64,000 bases of DNA, taken from the NCBI GenBank assembly GCA_963971225.1, contig OZ020269.1, forward strand, positions 11,680,701 through 11,744,700. Direction: 5' to 3'. This document shows, in pieces, positions 46,167 through 58,148 of the stretch (positions within the stretch are counted from its first letter, which is position 1; each line of letters opens with the position of its first letter). Source of the stretch: Melieria omissa (taxonomy: Eukaryota; Arthropoda; Insecta; Diptera; Ulidiidae). Both the position numbers and the translations under genes were made by a program. Under the pieces are notes generated by a model. The model worked only from the letters and a program-made list of their open reading frames with translations. It searched no databases and had not been told where the DNA came from.

Positions 46167-48090
46167 CTCTCTTCGACTCTCTTTAACTTCCCAACACTTT
46201 TTTGATAGAACCCTACAACAAATTCAATCGCTACAACACAACCAACGTCAAGTATTGTTTTTCTCAAGTCTAACAGAATTCACCGATTCATTCTCCCATA
46301 CTCAAGTTTAAGCATTCTTGCATCCCTTTCCTTCTCACATGAGTATCGCTGTGAATGTGTTTACAGCAGATTAAGCGCCAAGACAGCGGCTGCATGGCAA
46401 CAGCAGCGCCAATGTGAGCGGTAACTTTACTTTTGAGTTTTTGTTGTTGTTGTTTTTGGTTTATTTTTAGCAACACAACTTCAGCGTCTTAACAAACAAC
46501 CAGCATCGCAACCAGCCGGCGGCAGCCATGGCTTTCCGGAGTGATGGCAACGTTTTGTTTTCATCTTTAATTTGTGTTTTTTTTTCTGTTGTATGGCCAA
46601 CCAGAGATGAGCATTGCTGATGAAATTTTGCTGTTGTTGACGAAATTCTTGTTGCTGATGAAAATGCAAAACAGCAAAAGCTGAAACTTTCGTTGTATAG
46701 CAAATTTAATTCGCAACTTATCGGCAAACATGCGGCTAAAATATAAGCTGATTAGCAATACAACAACAATACAACAAAAATAAAAATAAGAACATAAATT
46801 ACCATGTCAATAAATACAATAACAACAACAAATGATACTAGCATAGTTTCGCTAGTTTTTTTGTTGGCAGATTTTTTGGATTTGGATATTGTGCCGCTGA
46901 TTGGCTTCAATGTCGCCACATTGGGGTCAATTTAGTGGGCCGCGGCTGACAGTTGGCAGCTCGTGGCGGCAGCGATGGCTTTGTGCAAATCTTAATGTGT
47001 CACAGCATGTGCCGAATATGGCGTACACGCGCAAGCCAACGCAAAACCGGCGCTTACACATAGAGCCTATACAATTTCTATGTATGTATGTGTGTGTGTA
47101 CTTACATATATCTCGTTAGCACAGTGCGCACACTGTGGCGCAAATTGAGAGGAGAAAATTTGCTTGCCGAAAGCTGCTCAACGCCGAACAATGGCGCGGC
47201 GTGCTGCAAGTCTGCCGCAATCACAATGGCACAATTGCGTGGTGTGAGCGCTGAAATTAAAAGTCTGCCCGAGTAAAAGTTGACGTAATAAGGCCAAAAT
47301 GCAAAAACAAATAGCAAACAACAAAAAACAAAATGGCAAAAAAATGGAAAAATGTAAAAACTGAAAGCAAAAATGAAAATGAAAATGAAAACGAGATAAA
47401 CGAGCCAAAGCCGCAGCTAAAACGGATGGAATGGGGGGTAGGAAGGATGAAAGAATGGAGCGAAAAAAATTGAGCATAAAGAAGCAAAAGTTTACGCGGA
47501 TGAATGCCAAAATGATGGCAAAGCCAACGCAAGCTGCGCAGAAAGTAAAACAATGCGAAAGGATTCTGCGACGGGATTCGGCATATGTGTGCAAGTGTGT
47601 TGAATGAGATTGTGTATGTGTGTGTGCGAACGTTGATTCCGTTCCATTGCACTTTGATGAAATTAAATTTATACTTTTTATTTATTTCTCATGATTCTCA
47701 TTCTTTTTGTTTTATTTTGTTTGTCATTTTCATTTTTTCCTCGAGCATAAAGCTGTATGTATGTATGTGTATGTGTATGTGTGTGTATCATATTACCATA
47801 AATATTATTTGACTTCACATATTTTAAAGTTGAGCAAGAAAGCTGTGCAGAGAAGTATTTGAAATTTGTATACATTTTGTAGTTTCGAAAGCGCAACTGA
47901 CAAACAAAATTGTAAACAAAAGTGAATTTGATAAATTGTTAATTTTTGCAATTTTTAATTTTTAACTTTGACTGGCAAATATGAGTCATGCTATTGGGAC
48001 CTAAGCGATATCAGGTGGCGATACGTTTTTGAGTTCTAGTAAGAATCTATTAGAATACGAGTCCCTACAATGAACTCAGCGGTGCCAGGG
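46167..48090. other. Unique sequence, no gene seen
   Basis: CAA/TTG-rich and GT-rich patches (47080-47100, 47605-47630, 47755-47790). Frames up to 138 codons overlap on the minus strand at 47178-47652 and consist largely of Phe/Leu/Ser from AAAAT-type sequence. No domain seen. Confidence 0.5.
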
Positions 48091-48149
48091 TGTCCCAATG
48101 TTGTTCCGAGATATCAGTGCTTGAGCATAGAATGTGCTCCAGACATTCT

Positions 48150-48960
48150 CAAATACATTGCTCTTTGCAAATTCTGCAGTTTTCTGTAAGGTTTGTCATT
48201 AGAAGGAGGTCTCTGCTACTCATTTGCTTAGCGAGACTGTGGTTGTGCCTTGTGGCCAGAATAATGCTTCTCTTTATCTCCAGGTTTCTATGTTTGCTGC
48301 TGTTTATGGTCAACGAATTCTTCGACAACTTCAAATTATACCTCTTGGCTTCGATATGACAGCTCAGCTGCTACAAGTCTCTGCCAATAACTTCATTTTT
48401 GCTTCATAGACCAGACTCACTTTAGCAGATTCTCTTCCGATTACCGCAAAGGTAACGGTGACATGACACTTGTTAACACATTCGAGACGACGATTTTTTT
48501 CGAACACGGTCGACAGGAGCGAAATTTTATTTTGCTTTGTATTGCACACAGTAAAACCAATGCCAAATTTATTTCTTCTGTATTTTACAGATTTCATTAG
48601 TTCCGAAATAATCTTATTTCGACGACAAGTTTCTCTTATAGTCTTATAGCCTCGGTAATCCATTGCACACACGGTGTGCAATCGGTCTTGAATGAGTTAA
48701 GCTCGACGACATCAATGTTAGTAGCATAGTTCAGAAGCTCGACACTCTTGTTTGAAGATTGTGCCTTTACAATGGACAGTGGTCTTGCGCACAACGCTCT
48801 TCATGGTGCAATTGAAGAGGTTGTATAGCAAAGGATCAAGCTGAGCTGGTCTGAAGCCTTAAATTATATCAAATGGATTAGCAGGGGTCACTTGCAACCT
48901 TGAAATAGTTTCTGGTATTGATCAACAAAGTCTTTGCTTTGGAACGCCTCACGAGCTTAG
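48150..48960 (-). pseudogene. Dead LINE reverse transcriptase fragment
   Basis: Minus-strand pieces of a non-LTR retrotransposon reverse transcriptase in three frames. From the N-terminal side: GFRPAQLDPLLYNLFN (the G-RQGD..LLFNL block, about 48855-48808), then GTIFKQ, and after a +1 shift NKSVELLNYATNIDVV (the YADD active-site block, about 48768-48712), then GRESAKVSLVYEAKMKLL (about 48440-48390), and LEIKRSIILATRHNHSLAKQ (about 48290-48230) of the thumb. The catalytic YADD reads YATN, so both essential aspartates are gone. No endonuclease, 5' end or poly(A) tail is identifiable. The clade is not determined. Confidence 0.75.
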
Positions 48961-49004
48961 CAGAGCTATCAAGTTAGACAACGTGGCGTATACGTGATAT
49001 TTTA

Positions 49005-49170
49005 TCAGGCTTACAAATGCTGCCTTGTAATCGATACATGTGATGGTGCGTATCGGTTTGAATCTCATGTGTCTTTCTTACGCAATTTATTCTTGGACTA
49101 ACGAATGTTGCCTTGTAATGGATAAAGGAAGGGTGAGTATCGATTTGGCTCCCAGGTGTCTGCCAGGATT
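49005..49170 (+). repeat. Two-copy tandem repeat, ~86 bp
   Basis: ATGCTGCCTTGTAATCGATA (about 49017) and ATGTTGCCTTGTAATGGATA (about 49105), each followed by GTGAGTATCGATTTG-like and GTGTCT text. It adjoins the LINE fragment but shows no coding match. Confidence 0.65.
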
Positions 49171-50175
49171 TGGAATAATATGAATATTTGGTCAATGGTT
49201 GATTTATCAGATCAGAACAGATCAGAGATACCACACTGATAGGGCTTTGACGAGTGACTTCAATCTTTCATATAAGTAATAAGTTCGTTGGGACTTTATA
49301 AACGGTGGCAAGTAGGCAAGTAGGCTGCTACAGATCTCTGTAGTTGTCGCATATCTTTGCAAGGAATTTCAAATGAAAAAGCGTACTGAGTTTCTAATTA
49401 TTTAAGCTTTGAGATTGCAAAAACTTACTAAAAAATTAGAACATGGCAAGTGGCAATTTACAAGAAGATTTTCGTGACTTTAATAAGAAAGTTTTGGGTA
49501 ATGAAACAATTCGAAAAGACTATAAAAAGAGACTGCTGCAGTTAACAAAAGTGAGAGAAACGCCCCAAGTTGGCCGATTCGAAAGTGTGCTCAGCATATT
49601 GGTCTTTCCATAGCTTATACTCGTCATAGCAGAGTGGTCCACATAGGACGATGGAGAGTTTGAACCCCAAACACAAAAATTGCTGGTACGAAATATGGTT
49701 TCGAATTGTATAAGGCTCAAAAGTTGTAACTCCTTCCTCTACATAATGAAATCTTGTGTGCGCCACTGTAAAAGATTATGGATGAAAACCACTGGTCCAT
49801 CAGTCATTCAAAATTTGACAATTTCAAGATGTGTTAGACTTTTACTGTGGTTTTCCGAACACTCATCTCATTTCTAAATAAGTCCTGTCCTGTCTCATCT
49901 CATTTCTAAATAATCCTTGCACTAAAACATGTCTAATATTTGTGATGCACATCGGATTTAACTTAGTTTGGCGGAATAGGAATGAGACTATATTTTCCAA
50001 CCTAAATGTTTATGACAAACAAATATTTGGGAGTTCAAAATGCCAAAACCTTCCTTATTGGCGACAAATCTTCTTACTCTATGCAAGTTTTGCAAATTTG
50101 TTTTGAATCCATATGTTAATAATGAGTTCCACAAGTTCCATAATGAGTGAATAATGCTCTTTCATGAAGTAACAG
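49171..50175. other. Unique sequence, no gene seen
   Basis: Includes a small duplication, TCATCTCATTTCTAAATAA, at about 49863 and 49897. Frames at 49520-49766 (minus) and 49680-49877 lack domains. Confidence 0.5.
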
Positions 50176-50822
50176 TTAGGCTGAAAAGTTCGTATCGTTT
50201 TATAGAAAAACACAATTTGTTGGCAAAATTTGATTTTATTATTCAACATAGTTCCCATCGAGGGCGATACACCGATTATAGCGATCTTCCAACTTTTCAA
50301 TACCATTTTTGTAGTACGATTTGTGTTTAGCCTAAAAATTGGCCTCTGTTTCGGCGATGACTTTCTCATCGGCTTTAAATTTCTTTCTTTGCTTTAAATT
50401 TGAGAACAGGAAAAAGGGGCCAAATCTGGAGAATACGGTGGATGCGAAAGCAATTCGAAGCCGACTTCATGCAATTTTACCATCGTTTTCCTTGATTTGT
50501 GACACGGCGCATTGTCTTGATGAAACAACACTTTCTTCTTCTTCAAATGGGGCCGTCTTTTCGTGACTTCGTCCTTCAAACGCTCCAATAACGCTATATA
50601 ATAGTCGCTGTTGATGGTTTTTCCCTTTCCAAGATAGTCGATGAAAATTATTCCATGTGCATCGCAAAATACGGACGCCGTAACCTTACCGGCCGACTGT
50701 TGAGTTTTTCTATGCTTTGGATTCGGTTCATCGCGTGCAGTCCACTCAGATGACTGCCGACTGGACTCCGGAGTGTGGTGGTGGATCCATGTTTCATCGA
50801 TTGTCACATATCGACGCAAAAA
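50176..50822 (-). pseudogene. mariner (DD34D) transposase, catalytic Asp deleted
   Basis: The minus-strand C-terminal half begins MRRYVTIDETWIHHHTPESS (first catalytic Asp in the DETW block) and runs through GKVTASVFCDAHGIIFIDYL and VLFHQDNAPCHKSR (second Asp) to SHPPYSPDLAPF. The SDY that should follow, carrying the third Asp, is deleted with a frameshift; the next frame continues LFSNLK, and the protein ends RCIALDGNYVE with a stop at 50239-50241. The DNA-binding N-terminus is missing at 50822. The sequence TTAGGCTGAAAAGTTCGTAT at 50176-50195 may be one terminal repeat; the other is not found. Confidence 0.85.
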
Positions 50823-52410
50823 TTCACTTCTATTGCCAAGGTGTCAACTCTATAATTGTGAGTTTTGAAGTGTACACTTAGAAAAGTACAAAATCTCACT
50901 TTTCGATTCTCCATCAGTGCGATTGAGTTTTGTCTGTCAAAAATGTGTACACTTGCTAAACTCACCAAAATTGCTTTCCCATGAAGTACTCACGCCATGG
51001 AACTCATCTCCAAACTCTTTTTTCATGACTCATGTACGAACATCATTAACATGTAAACAATGAAAATCCAAAAATTAGCAATTAAAAAAATTCCAAAAAT
51101 AATTCTAAGTATTATACAAAAGATCCAATGCATCTGTAAGAAATTTAAATGAATTAAAATTATAATTCACGCTGATGCCATAAAGTTCTTTGCGGTTTTT
51201 AGCCGGAAGCAGTTTTGAAAACAGTTTTTTTGTTCATTCACTGCACTTGCACTCCATGACGCACATCGGAGACCTCAACTCGCAGTGTGTGCTGCATCAT
51301 TAATTACAACAAAGTGTTGCGCAAAAATGAAAATAAAAATACTAAGAAAAAAGTAGCATACAATTTTTTTTTAACCGCCAGCAGCAACCAACTCAGTAGA
51401 GCAGCGCACAAAAGCATAAAATGCGCAGCAAAGCAGGGAAAATGTGTCGAAAATGGCAACACCCACACAGCAACAGTTTTAGTTGTGACTATGGCAACAC
51501 TGGTGGCCGCATTAAACGCCACTGAACTGCGGCGGTCATACTCGTTTATTACGTTTTTATGCCACGTCGAGTGTGCCAACTCGAAATGGAATTTGCGCGG
51601 GCGTGGCCACTATGAAATATGGCCGACGCTGACTTTCGACTATTCACCTAAAAGTAGACAACAATTAATCACTGTAAACTAATACCACGCGCACGGCGTC
51701 AAATTATGCCAACCGTAAAACAAAACAAAAGACAGCAACAACAACAACAAATTTGTATTCACAATGAGCACCGCAATTTGCGCTGCTGTGGTGGTAATAT
51801 GAGCGTGCAAAAAAAAAACCAACAACAACAATGAACAAATTTCGACAATTAATTACCTCACTGGGAAGCCGATACGCGACGGCTGACTGCCTGCGAGCGA
51901 GTGAGTGCGTTAATTGAAGCGTCAACTTGCGTGTTCTGCAACGCAGCATTTTCCCACTTTCGGTATCTGTTTAGTCCTTTTGGTACACATTTATGTGCCG
52001 AGCTATTAAAGTTTTAAATTACAAAAACAACAAAGCGTAAGAAAAGTTTATCCCTAGGCAGAAATGAATGGTGTGGTGTAAAATTGGACGCACTTTCACT
52101 TTGCTTCTCACCAAATAAAAGCCAAACTGTAATTGCATTTAAAAACCGCCATGCAAGCACACCAGTCAGTCAGTCAGTAAGTCAGTGAGTCAGTGAGCAG
52201 CGAATTTCATTTGTGCACTTTTCAATTTGGCGAAAATGGAAAGTTTTGCGCTCGCGTCAGCATAAGCACTCGTCAGCCGCAGTGCGTACGTAACCGAGTG
52301 GTTGTTGTTGTTGTTGTTTCTACTGCCAGCTTGCTTCCAGCAATGTGAAATACATATTTGAAATTTTCAAAAAAAAACTTTGCGCGCCAAGTTAAGCTAA
52401 AAAAGGGGAA
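50823..52410. other. Unique sequence, no gene seen
   Basis: Contains CAG/CAA and GTT runs (52301-52318) and CAGT repeats near 52165-52195. The 131- and 91-codon frames at 51287-51682 oppose each other and have no domain. I see no element ends. Confidence 0.5.
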
Positions 52411-52750
52411 ATGATAAAATAAAATATAATTAAAAAAAAAAAATTTAAATAAAATAAAATAAAATAAAATAAAATAAAATTAAATTAAATTAAAAAAAAT
52501 AAAATAAACTAAAATAAAATAAAATAAAATAAAATAAAATAAAATAAAATAAAATAAAATAAAATAAAATAAAATAAAATGAAATGAAATGAAATGAAAT
52601 GAAATGAAATGAAATGAAATGAAATGAAATGAAATAAAATTAAATAAAATTAAATAAAATTAAATAAAGTTAAATAAAATTAAATAAAATAAAATGAAAT
52701 GAAATGAAATGATATGAAATGAAATAAAATAAAATGAAACAAATTAAAAT
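52411..52750 (+). repeat. (AAAAT)n/(GAAAT)n pentanucleotide microsatellite
   Basis: About 340 bp of AAAAT repeats with an internal homogeneous block of GAAAT (about 52578-52634) and a TAAAT/AAAAT mixed stretch after it. It is the reverse complement class of the (TTTTA)n run at 24386-24835. Confidence 0.97.
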
Positions 52751-53555
52751 AAAAAATTTTGATTTTTGTTTTTAATTTTTCTTTTTTGGGATTATCTGTC
52801 CCTTTGGCTTTAATGATGTCCGAAAGTTATTTTTCACATTCTTCTCCCACACAAGAATGCAACTTAAAATTTGGCAGCTTCTTGCTTTGTGCTCAGTTTA
52901 CACATTGTTTTCGCCGTCAGTTTGTTGTTAAATACACATATTCCAATTAAATATGAAACAAAATACACAGAAAATCGCTCGCGACCTTGATTACAGTCCT
53001 TTGATTTTTTCGTTAAACTTTCTGACAATGATGTGTCTCCATTTCATTGAAGCTGCATTGGATGCCGTCCTTGAGCGCGAAAATGGTTTTTTGTTTATTT
53101 GCATAGAAACGAGATTTCCAAGAAACCCGAAAGAAAGAAATCACATGGCGTTAAATTGCACAGTTTTGGTGGATCAATAGCACAAAGTTACTCAAGGCGA
53201 GACAGCTGGGAGTTTGCCGGAAATTGTTTGTCCTCAATCACGATAATCTTCGTCTCCTCACAGAATACTTGACTGGTCTCTTTCCACTCTTTTTCTATCT
53301 CAGATATTCATCTTTAGAAATGCTATAAAGAAAAAAAATATTGTGCTTTGTGTGTGCGCTGCATTCACCAGAAAAGAATTTGTAACCTTAATCCCTGAGG
53401 AAATCTGAAACTCAGAAACCTTGTGCTAAATTTAAAAAAAGCCTCACTTACATTGGAATCATTATTGGTTATGGTTAGTGGAGAAAATGTGATTTTGTTT
53501 TGGAAGGTAAAGGTACCAAACTGTTGGGCCCAATATCAGTTTAAAACATATTTGT
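52751..53555. other. Unique sequence, no gene seen
   Basis: Small frames (52759-52950, 52953-53180) without recognisable domains. Confidence 0.5.
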
Positions 53556-54270
53556 CTTGCAACATTTTTGCAAAGCGATATTTGGCTTCGATTTTGAACA
53601 CCAAAGATCACTATCGACTGAAAACGGTGCTCCGGAGCTTAGTTGAAATAATGAATACTTCTGGCTTTCGATTTTCTGTAGCATTTTCATTCCATACGGA
53701 CGGATTGGAGACTGAAGAAGAACAGCTGGATTGTTATAGATAAAACACACTGAAATTCTTTAACTTAGTACACGACGGTTGTTACTTTTACATTTAGAAT
53801 TTTTCACTTATCACTGATTTTGAATTTCACTGATTTACTAATCACTTTGCTTTCACTTCACTTTTCTTTGATGCCCTTGATACTCATCTGTCTGTGGAAC
53901 ACAACTCGTTCTCGAACATTACAGCATTGCCTCGAACCGACTCTGCAATAATTACCGCAAAATTAGCATGCCCCCTGAAAGTATGCAATGCTGCTAAGAA
54001 ATGCCCATTCATCGAGTCATCGTGTTGCTTTGGAAGATACCCGCAGATGAACAATGCATTATGGTCACAATATCTTCTATTTCTTTGGATTTGTAAGGCT
54101 TCTTTGAACCATATTTGTAAACCGATATTTGGGCTCGACTTTGAACCCCATTTAATACACCTCTGCCGGGAACACAACTCGTTCTCGAACATTTCAGCAT
54201 TTCCGCGAACCGTCTCTGCAATAATGACTTCAAAATTATCATGCCCCATGAAAGTATGCAATGCTGCTCA
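53556..54270 (+). repeat. Tandem repeat, ~273-bp unit, about 2.6 copies
   Basis: ACACAACTCGTTCTCGAACAT occurs at about 53898 and 54173, followed in both by ACAGCATT/TCAGCATT, TCTGCAATAAT and CATGCCCC-TGAAAGTATGCAATGC. The preceding half-unit, with GCGATATTTGGCTTCGATTT at 53575 and CCGATATTTGGGCTCGACTT at 54120, is two periods apart, and a degraded middle copy lies near 53850. Each full unit holds one copy of the dispersed 14-mer (53973-53986, 54245-54259). Frames across it are repeat translations. Confidence 0.8.
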
Positions 54271-54703
54271 GTTCAGTTTCATTGTGTTGGCTTTGCTAAA
54301 AGGGTCGGAGATATACAGAGCATTATGCAAGGCTTCTTTAAGTTCCCTTGATTCAGTCGGCGATATTCATATCTCGAATTGTTCTCAACTGCAGCAGTTC
54401 TCTCAATGAATTCCAATTCGAATGCACTTTTGTTGAGTACGAGAACGCGAAGACATTTCAGAAAACTGCAGGGCGGATGAGTAGACTGAGTTGAGAGAGA
54501 CATGACAAAGGATCAAGTTTATCAATCAGTTTATTGTTAGCATAGAGATTCACCTCATTGCCTATAAACTACTTAATTCCGAATGCTTTCTTAATTAAAT
54601 TTACATTCAGATTAACAAAAACGTATGAAACGGTAAGATCCGTTAAATCTATTGTGATCCTCATATGTTTCATAAGGCAAGGACTATCTTATCCATTGAC
54701 TTT

Positions 54704-55240
54704 AGACTTGGAAAAAATACTCAAGATAAGAAAGAATTCAATGCATGTCTTTCAATGTTTGAAAAAAATCATGCAAGGAAAATAACTTGTCATCTTATTG
54801 TTGTTAGACTTGGAGAAATCACTAAAAATGAGAAATAATTCATTGAATGATTTTCGCTGTTTGAAAATCAACGAACGAATCAGACGAACTAAAAACTTAT
54901 GGTAAATAACTTCTTGTTGTTAGATTTGGAGAAAGTACTCCAAATAAGAAAGAATTCAATACATATTTTTCAATGTTTGAAAATCAGCATCAGACAAGGA
55001 AAATAACTTGTAAACTTTTTGTTGTTAGACTTAAAAAAAGCACTCAAAATCAGAAATAATTCAATGCATGTTTTTAAGTGTTTGGAAATCAATATGAAAC
55101 GAGGTAAAAAATTAGTTAACTTGTTGTTTTAAGACTTGGAGAAAGTACTCAAAACCAGAAATAATGTAATGAAATACAGTGAAAACACTGTTTGACAATC
55201 AACACGAGACGAGCTAAACAACTTGTTAAAAGTTTATATA
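54704..55240 (+). repeat. Tandem repeat, five units of ~105 bp
   Basis: AGACTTGGAGAAAGTACTC and variants start at 54704, 54806, 54922, 55027 and 55132 (intervals 102, 116, 105 and 105). Each is followed by AAGAAAGAATTCAATGCATG-like text, TTTGAAAATCAACATG and GAGACGAGGAAAATAACTTG. Confidence 0.85.
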
Positions 55241-57459
55241 AAGAAACTTAATATTAGATAAAATCATATCGCAACTAGAAATTATTCAAATGAGTTCATA
55301 AAATTTGTACACGCAAAGCAGCTAAGCTCTGCTAGTTAGTTAATAATAAATTAACCAAAGAAATATGTACCTAAAGATTGTCATAGAAATAATTTATTTT
55401 CATGCGATTATCACTCAAACTTTATTTTCAATGAATAAATAAACTTTTTGTTGGCCATTAGGCACAACGAATAAAATATTCAAACACGAAACAAATCAAC
55501 TGTTCAGCCACACAACAAAGCAATATTGATTCAACAACAATTTGTTTGTATTTTTAGTGGCATTGGGTCTTTGATAAATTACGCTGTTGTTTGATTAAAT
55601 TAAAATAAAATTAAATGTCAAGGAGACGGCTGCGTGACAGCACGCAGTCGTAACACACGAAAACCAACCAAGAAAAAATTGCTCTCAATTTGATTAGCAA
55701 AGCAAAAGGACATTCGAAGCTGATTCGAATAAAATTAAAGGCAAATGCCATTAACTTGTGGCGCACAGCAAATCAGCGAAACCTCTTTTTCGAATCCCCC
55801 GAAGGCTGTCAATGTCACGTGCTGGTGTCACTTGACAGTTGCGAAATTTGCAATTCGACAGATAACAACAACCTCGATGCGGTCTTCGTTGCGGTCGCTG
55901 ACCGTGTAATTTGACATTTGTTTCTCTTAATTTTTGCAGTGACTTTTTGCTGGTTTATAATCGTCGCAAGACATACAAATGTTGCTGCGTAAATCATAAA
56001 TAACATCAAAGCGCGACGCAAAGTGTAAAATTTCAGCAGCACTGGGCACGTGTGCACTGCAATTGTCGACCATTTTTGAGAGCGTCGCCAACTAAGCGGT
56101 GGGCGTGTGCGCCCACAGAAGTTGTTAAGGTGTGCTCGATGTTGCGTTGTGCATACAAATGACCGCACCTGTCAATTACCCCGTCCGCCCAATAAGGCTG
56201 CGCGTTTTTAACAAGCACAATAACAACAACAATAACAACAACAACGGCAGAAACATTGTCGACAAGAAGCTCGAAGCTTGACAGAACCTGGCAGCCACAC
56301 AGCAACAACATCACGTTTAGCAATTTCCTTCACCGTTAATTTGATCGCTATGACAACTTGATCGTCATTGCTGTGATTTATCGTATTTCGTCGAAAATAC
56401 AATAAATGGGACATTAATTTTCCGGTACACTCGCGTTCCTTTATTTTGCGTATCCTTTTTTCTATTTTTTTCATTTCATTGTTTTGTTTGGGTTTTTTGT
56501 TTGCCTCGTCTGTCTGCTCGACTTTGCTTCGGCTCGTTGCTAACAGCGATTAATGTCGCGCTGCCTTGGCATTATATATATTTTTTTGTTTTTTGTACGC
56601 TTTGTCCGCATATTTTTGTATGAATGCCACGTCTGTGCACGCTAATTGTTTGGGTGGTCTTGTTTTCCTATAAACACGCCATGTTCAACGCTCATTTAAT
56701 GCTCGTTTTTTCGTCTATTTGCGCTGCGGTGCCATTTTCATTGTAATCGCAATGAAGGGGAGGAGAGCGTAAAATTTGTTTGACTTTCGGCGCATTTCTT
56801 TGCGCCCTGTTGAACTCGATTTGTGTTATGACCTTTGAATTTGAGCTCTGAATTTCGTAATCGAAATTTGAAGCGGCACTTGTGATCTCTTACTTGGGTT
56901 TGTTATTAACTTTGATGAATATATTAAATGCATTAGAATGTTTTATGTTGAAATGCTTAAAATGAAACGTGAATTTGAATTTTGAGGTCTTTTGATTAAT
57001 TTTTGAAACTACAATAACAATTTATAGACTGTTTAAAAACGTTAAAAGTTAATTAACCCCTTCGCTACAGGTTTCTACTGGAGAAAGTTAAAATTTTAAA
57101 TTTTAGTAGTATTAGTACATTTTGATCGCCTCACCAAATGCAAAAATTACTGGTGCAAAATATTATTTAAAATTGACTTGAAAATTAAGTCCTGTGTGCC
57201 CAACATTTTCTCCTCATTGTACCTCAGCCAGCAGCTTAAAAGTGCCTGAGTTCCCCACTGCTTGAAGTAAGTCTGGTCAACTTCACCACTGTAGCGTTTA
57301 GTTGGAAGCCCGTGACATCAAAATTTCTAGAGACACAGGATCTTAGCCGCTCTGTGGTTTTTGTTGAACGAAGTAACTATGTCCGCTAAGCAAACCCTAG
57401 AGAGTCGCCTTGTAATCAATAAGTTTCCACAAAGATTTCAAACGTAAATCTAACCTATA
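55241..57459. other. Unique sequence, no gene seen
   Basis: Includes an 11-bp hairpin stem (55626-55636 with 55641-55651, one G-T pair) and CAA/TTG runs near 56220-56245. Opposing frames at 55690-56474 have no domain. TTAACCCCTTCGCTACAGG at about 57053 resembles a piggyBac-type end but has no partner. Confidence 0.45.
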
Positions 57460-57690
57460 AATAAAAAATAACAACCTAAAGCAAAAGTAACGCAACATTT
57501 GTTCCCAACATTGAGAAAACATCTAATAAAGTGTTGCCCAGTTAGTTACAGTTTTGCATACTTTTAGGCGGACTAAAATTTAAGCTCTTTCAGTATAACT
57601 TAGGGCCAGTTTGTTTTCAATTAGCCTTCATCTTTCTGTAACAGTAAAGATACAAATTTCAAACTAAAAACTAGCCTGAAAATGGCTGTT
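57460..57690 (+). repeat. Duplicated unit carrying the 14-mer, copy A
   Basis: Shares with 58265-58480, in order, ACATTTGTTCCCAACATT / ACATTTATTCCCAATATT, AGTGTTG, TTGCATACTTTTAGGC (the 14-mer at 57556-57569) and AAATTTCAAACTAAAAACTA / AAATTTCAAACTTAAAACTA. The copies are about 795 bp apart. Confidence 0.75.
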
Positions 57691-58148
57691 TAACCCATTG
57701 CTGCCGGGTATCAGTTTCGCCCATACGATTTTGATAAAATTTCATACACGACCTAAAAGTGACCCAAAATGATCAGAAACTTTCAGCTTTATATCTCTGC
57801 ATGTTGTTGAGATATTCATTAGGTATTTTGTATCCATTACGCAGTAATGGTAGCTTTTCTCCATACTTTGTGAAGTGATCAGCTAAACACGTGAACGAAA
57901 GTTGTATTTTTTACAGGTGAGTTAGGAGGCAGATTTTTGTTAAGTTCTAAGGCCACTACGGTTCGCCACGTTTTCCACCTCCGAAAAATTCAAGACTTTT
58001 TGAGTCTGGTAACTCTTGCTAGATGGCGAAATTTTAGGGTGACCTTCACTAGGTTAAGGTAGTTCCATCTTTACCCTAACTATCCCTATCAATGGTTTTG
58101 AGAGATCTCAAACATTGACTATTTTATGATTTAAAAAAAAAAATCAAT
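57691..58148. other. Spacer between the duplicated units
   Basis: Begins TTTAACCCATTGCTGCCGGG, which resembles a TTAA/CCC element start, but no matching end was found. No coding frame. Confidence 0.4.

Noticed and set aside
48150..48350. First reading of this minus-strand stretch as a LINE C-terminal zinc knuckle (CRICKEQC...HILC)
   Set aside because: The order of the upstream RT blocks and the match of LEIKRSIILATRHNHSLAKQ to the RT thumb region fit better; the cysteines are in a frame-shifted tail.
57053..57080. TTAACCCCTTCG resembling the 16844 element start
   Set aside because: Only the first dozen bases agree and no body or right end follows.
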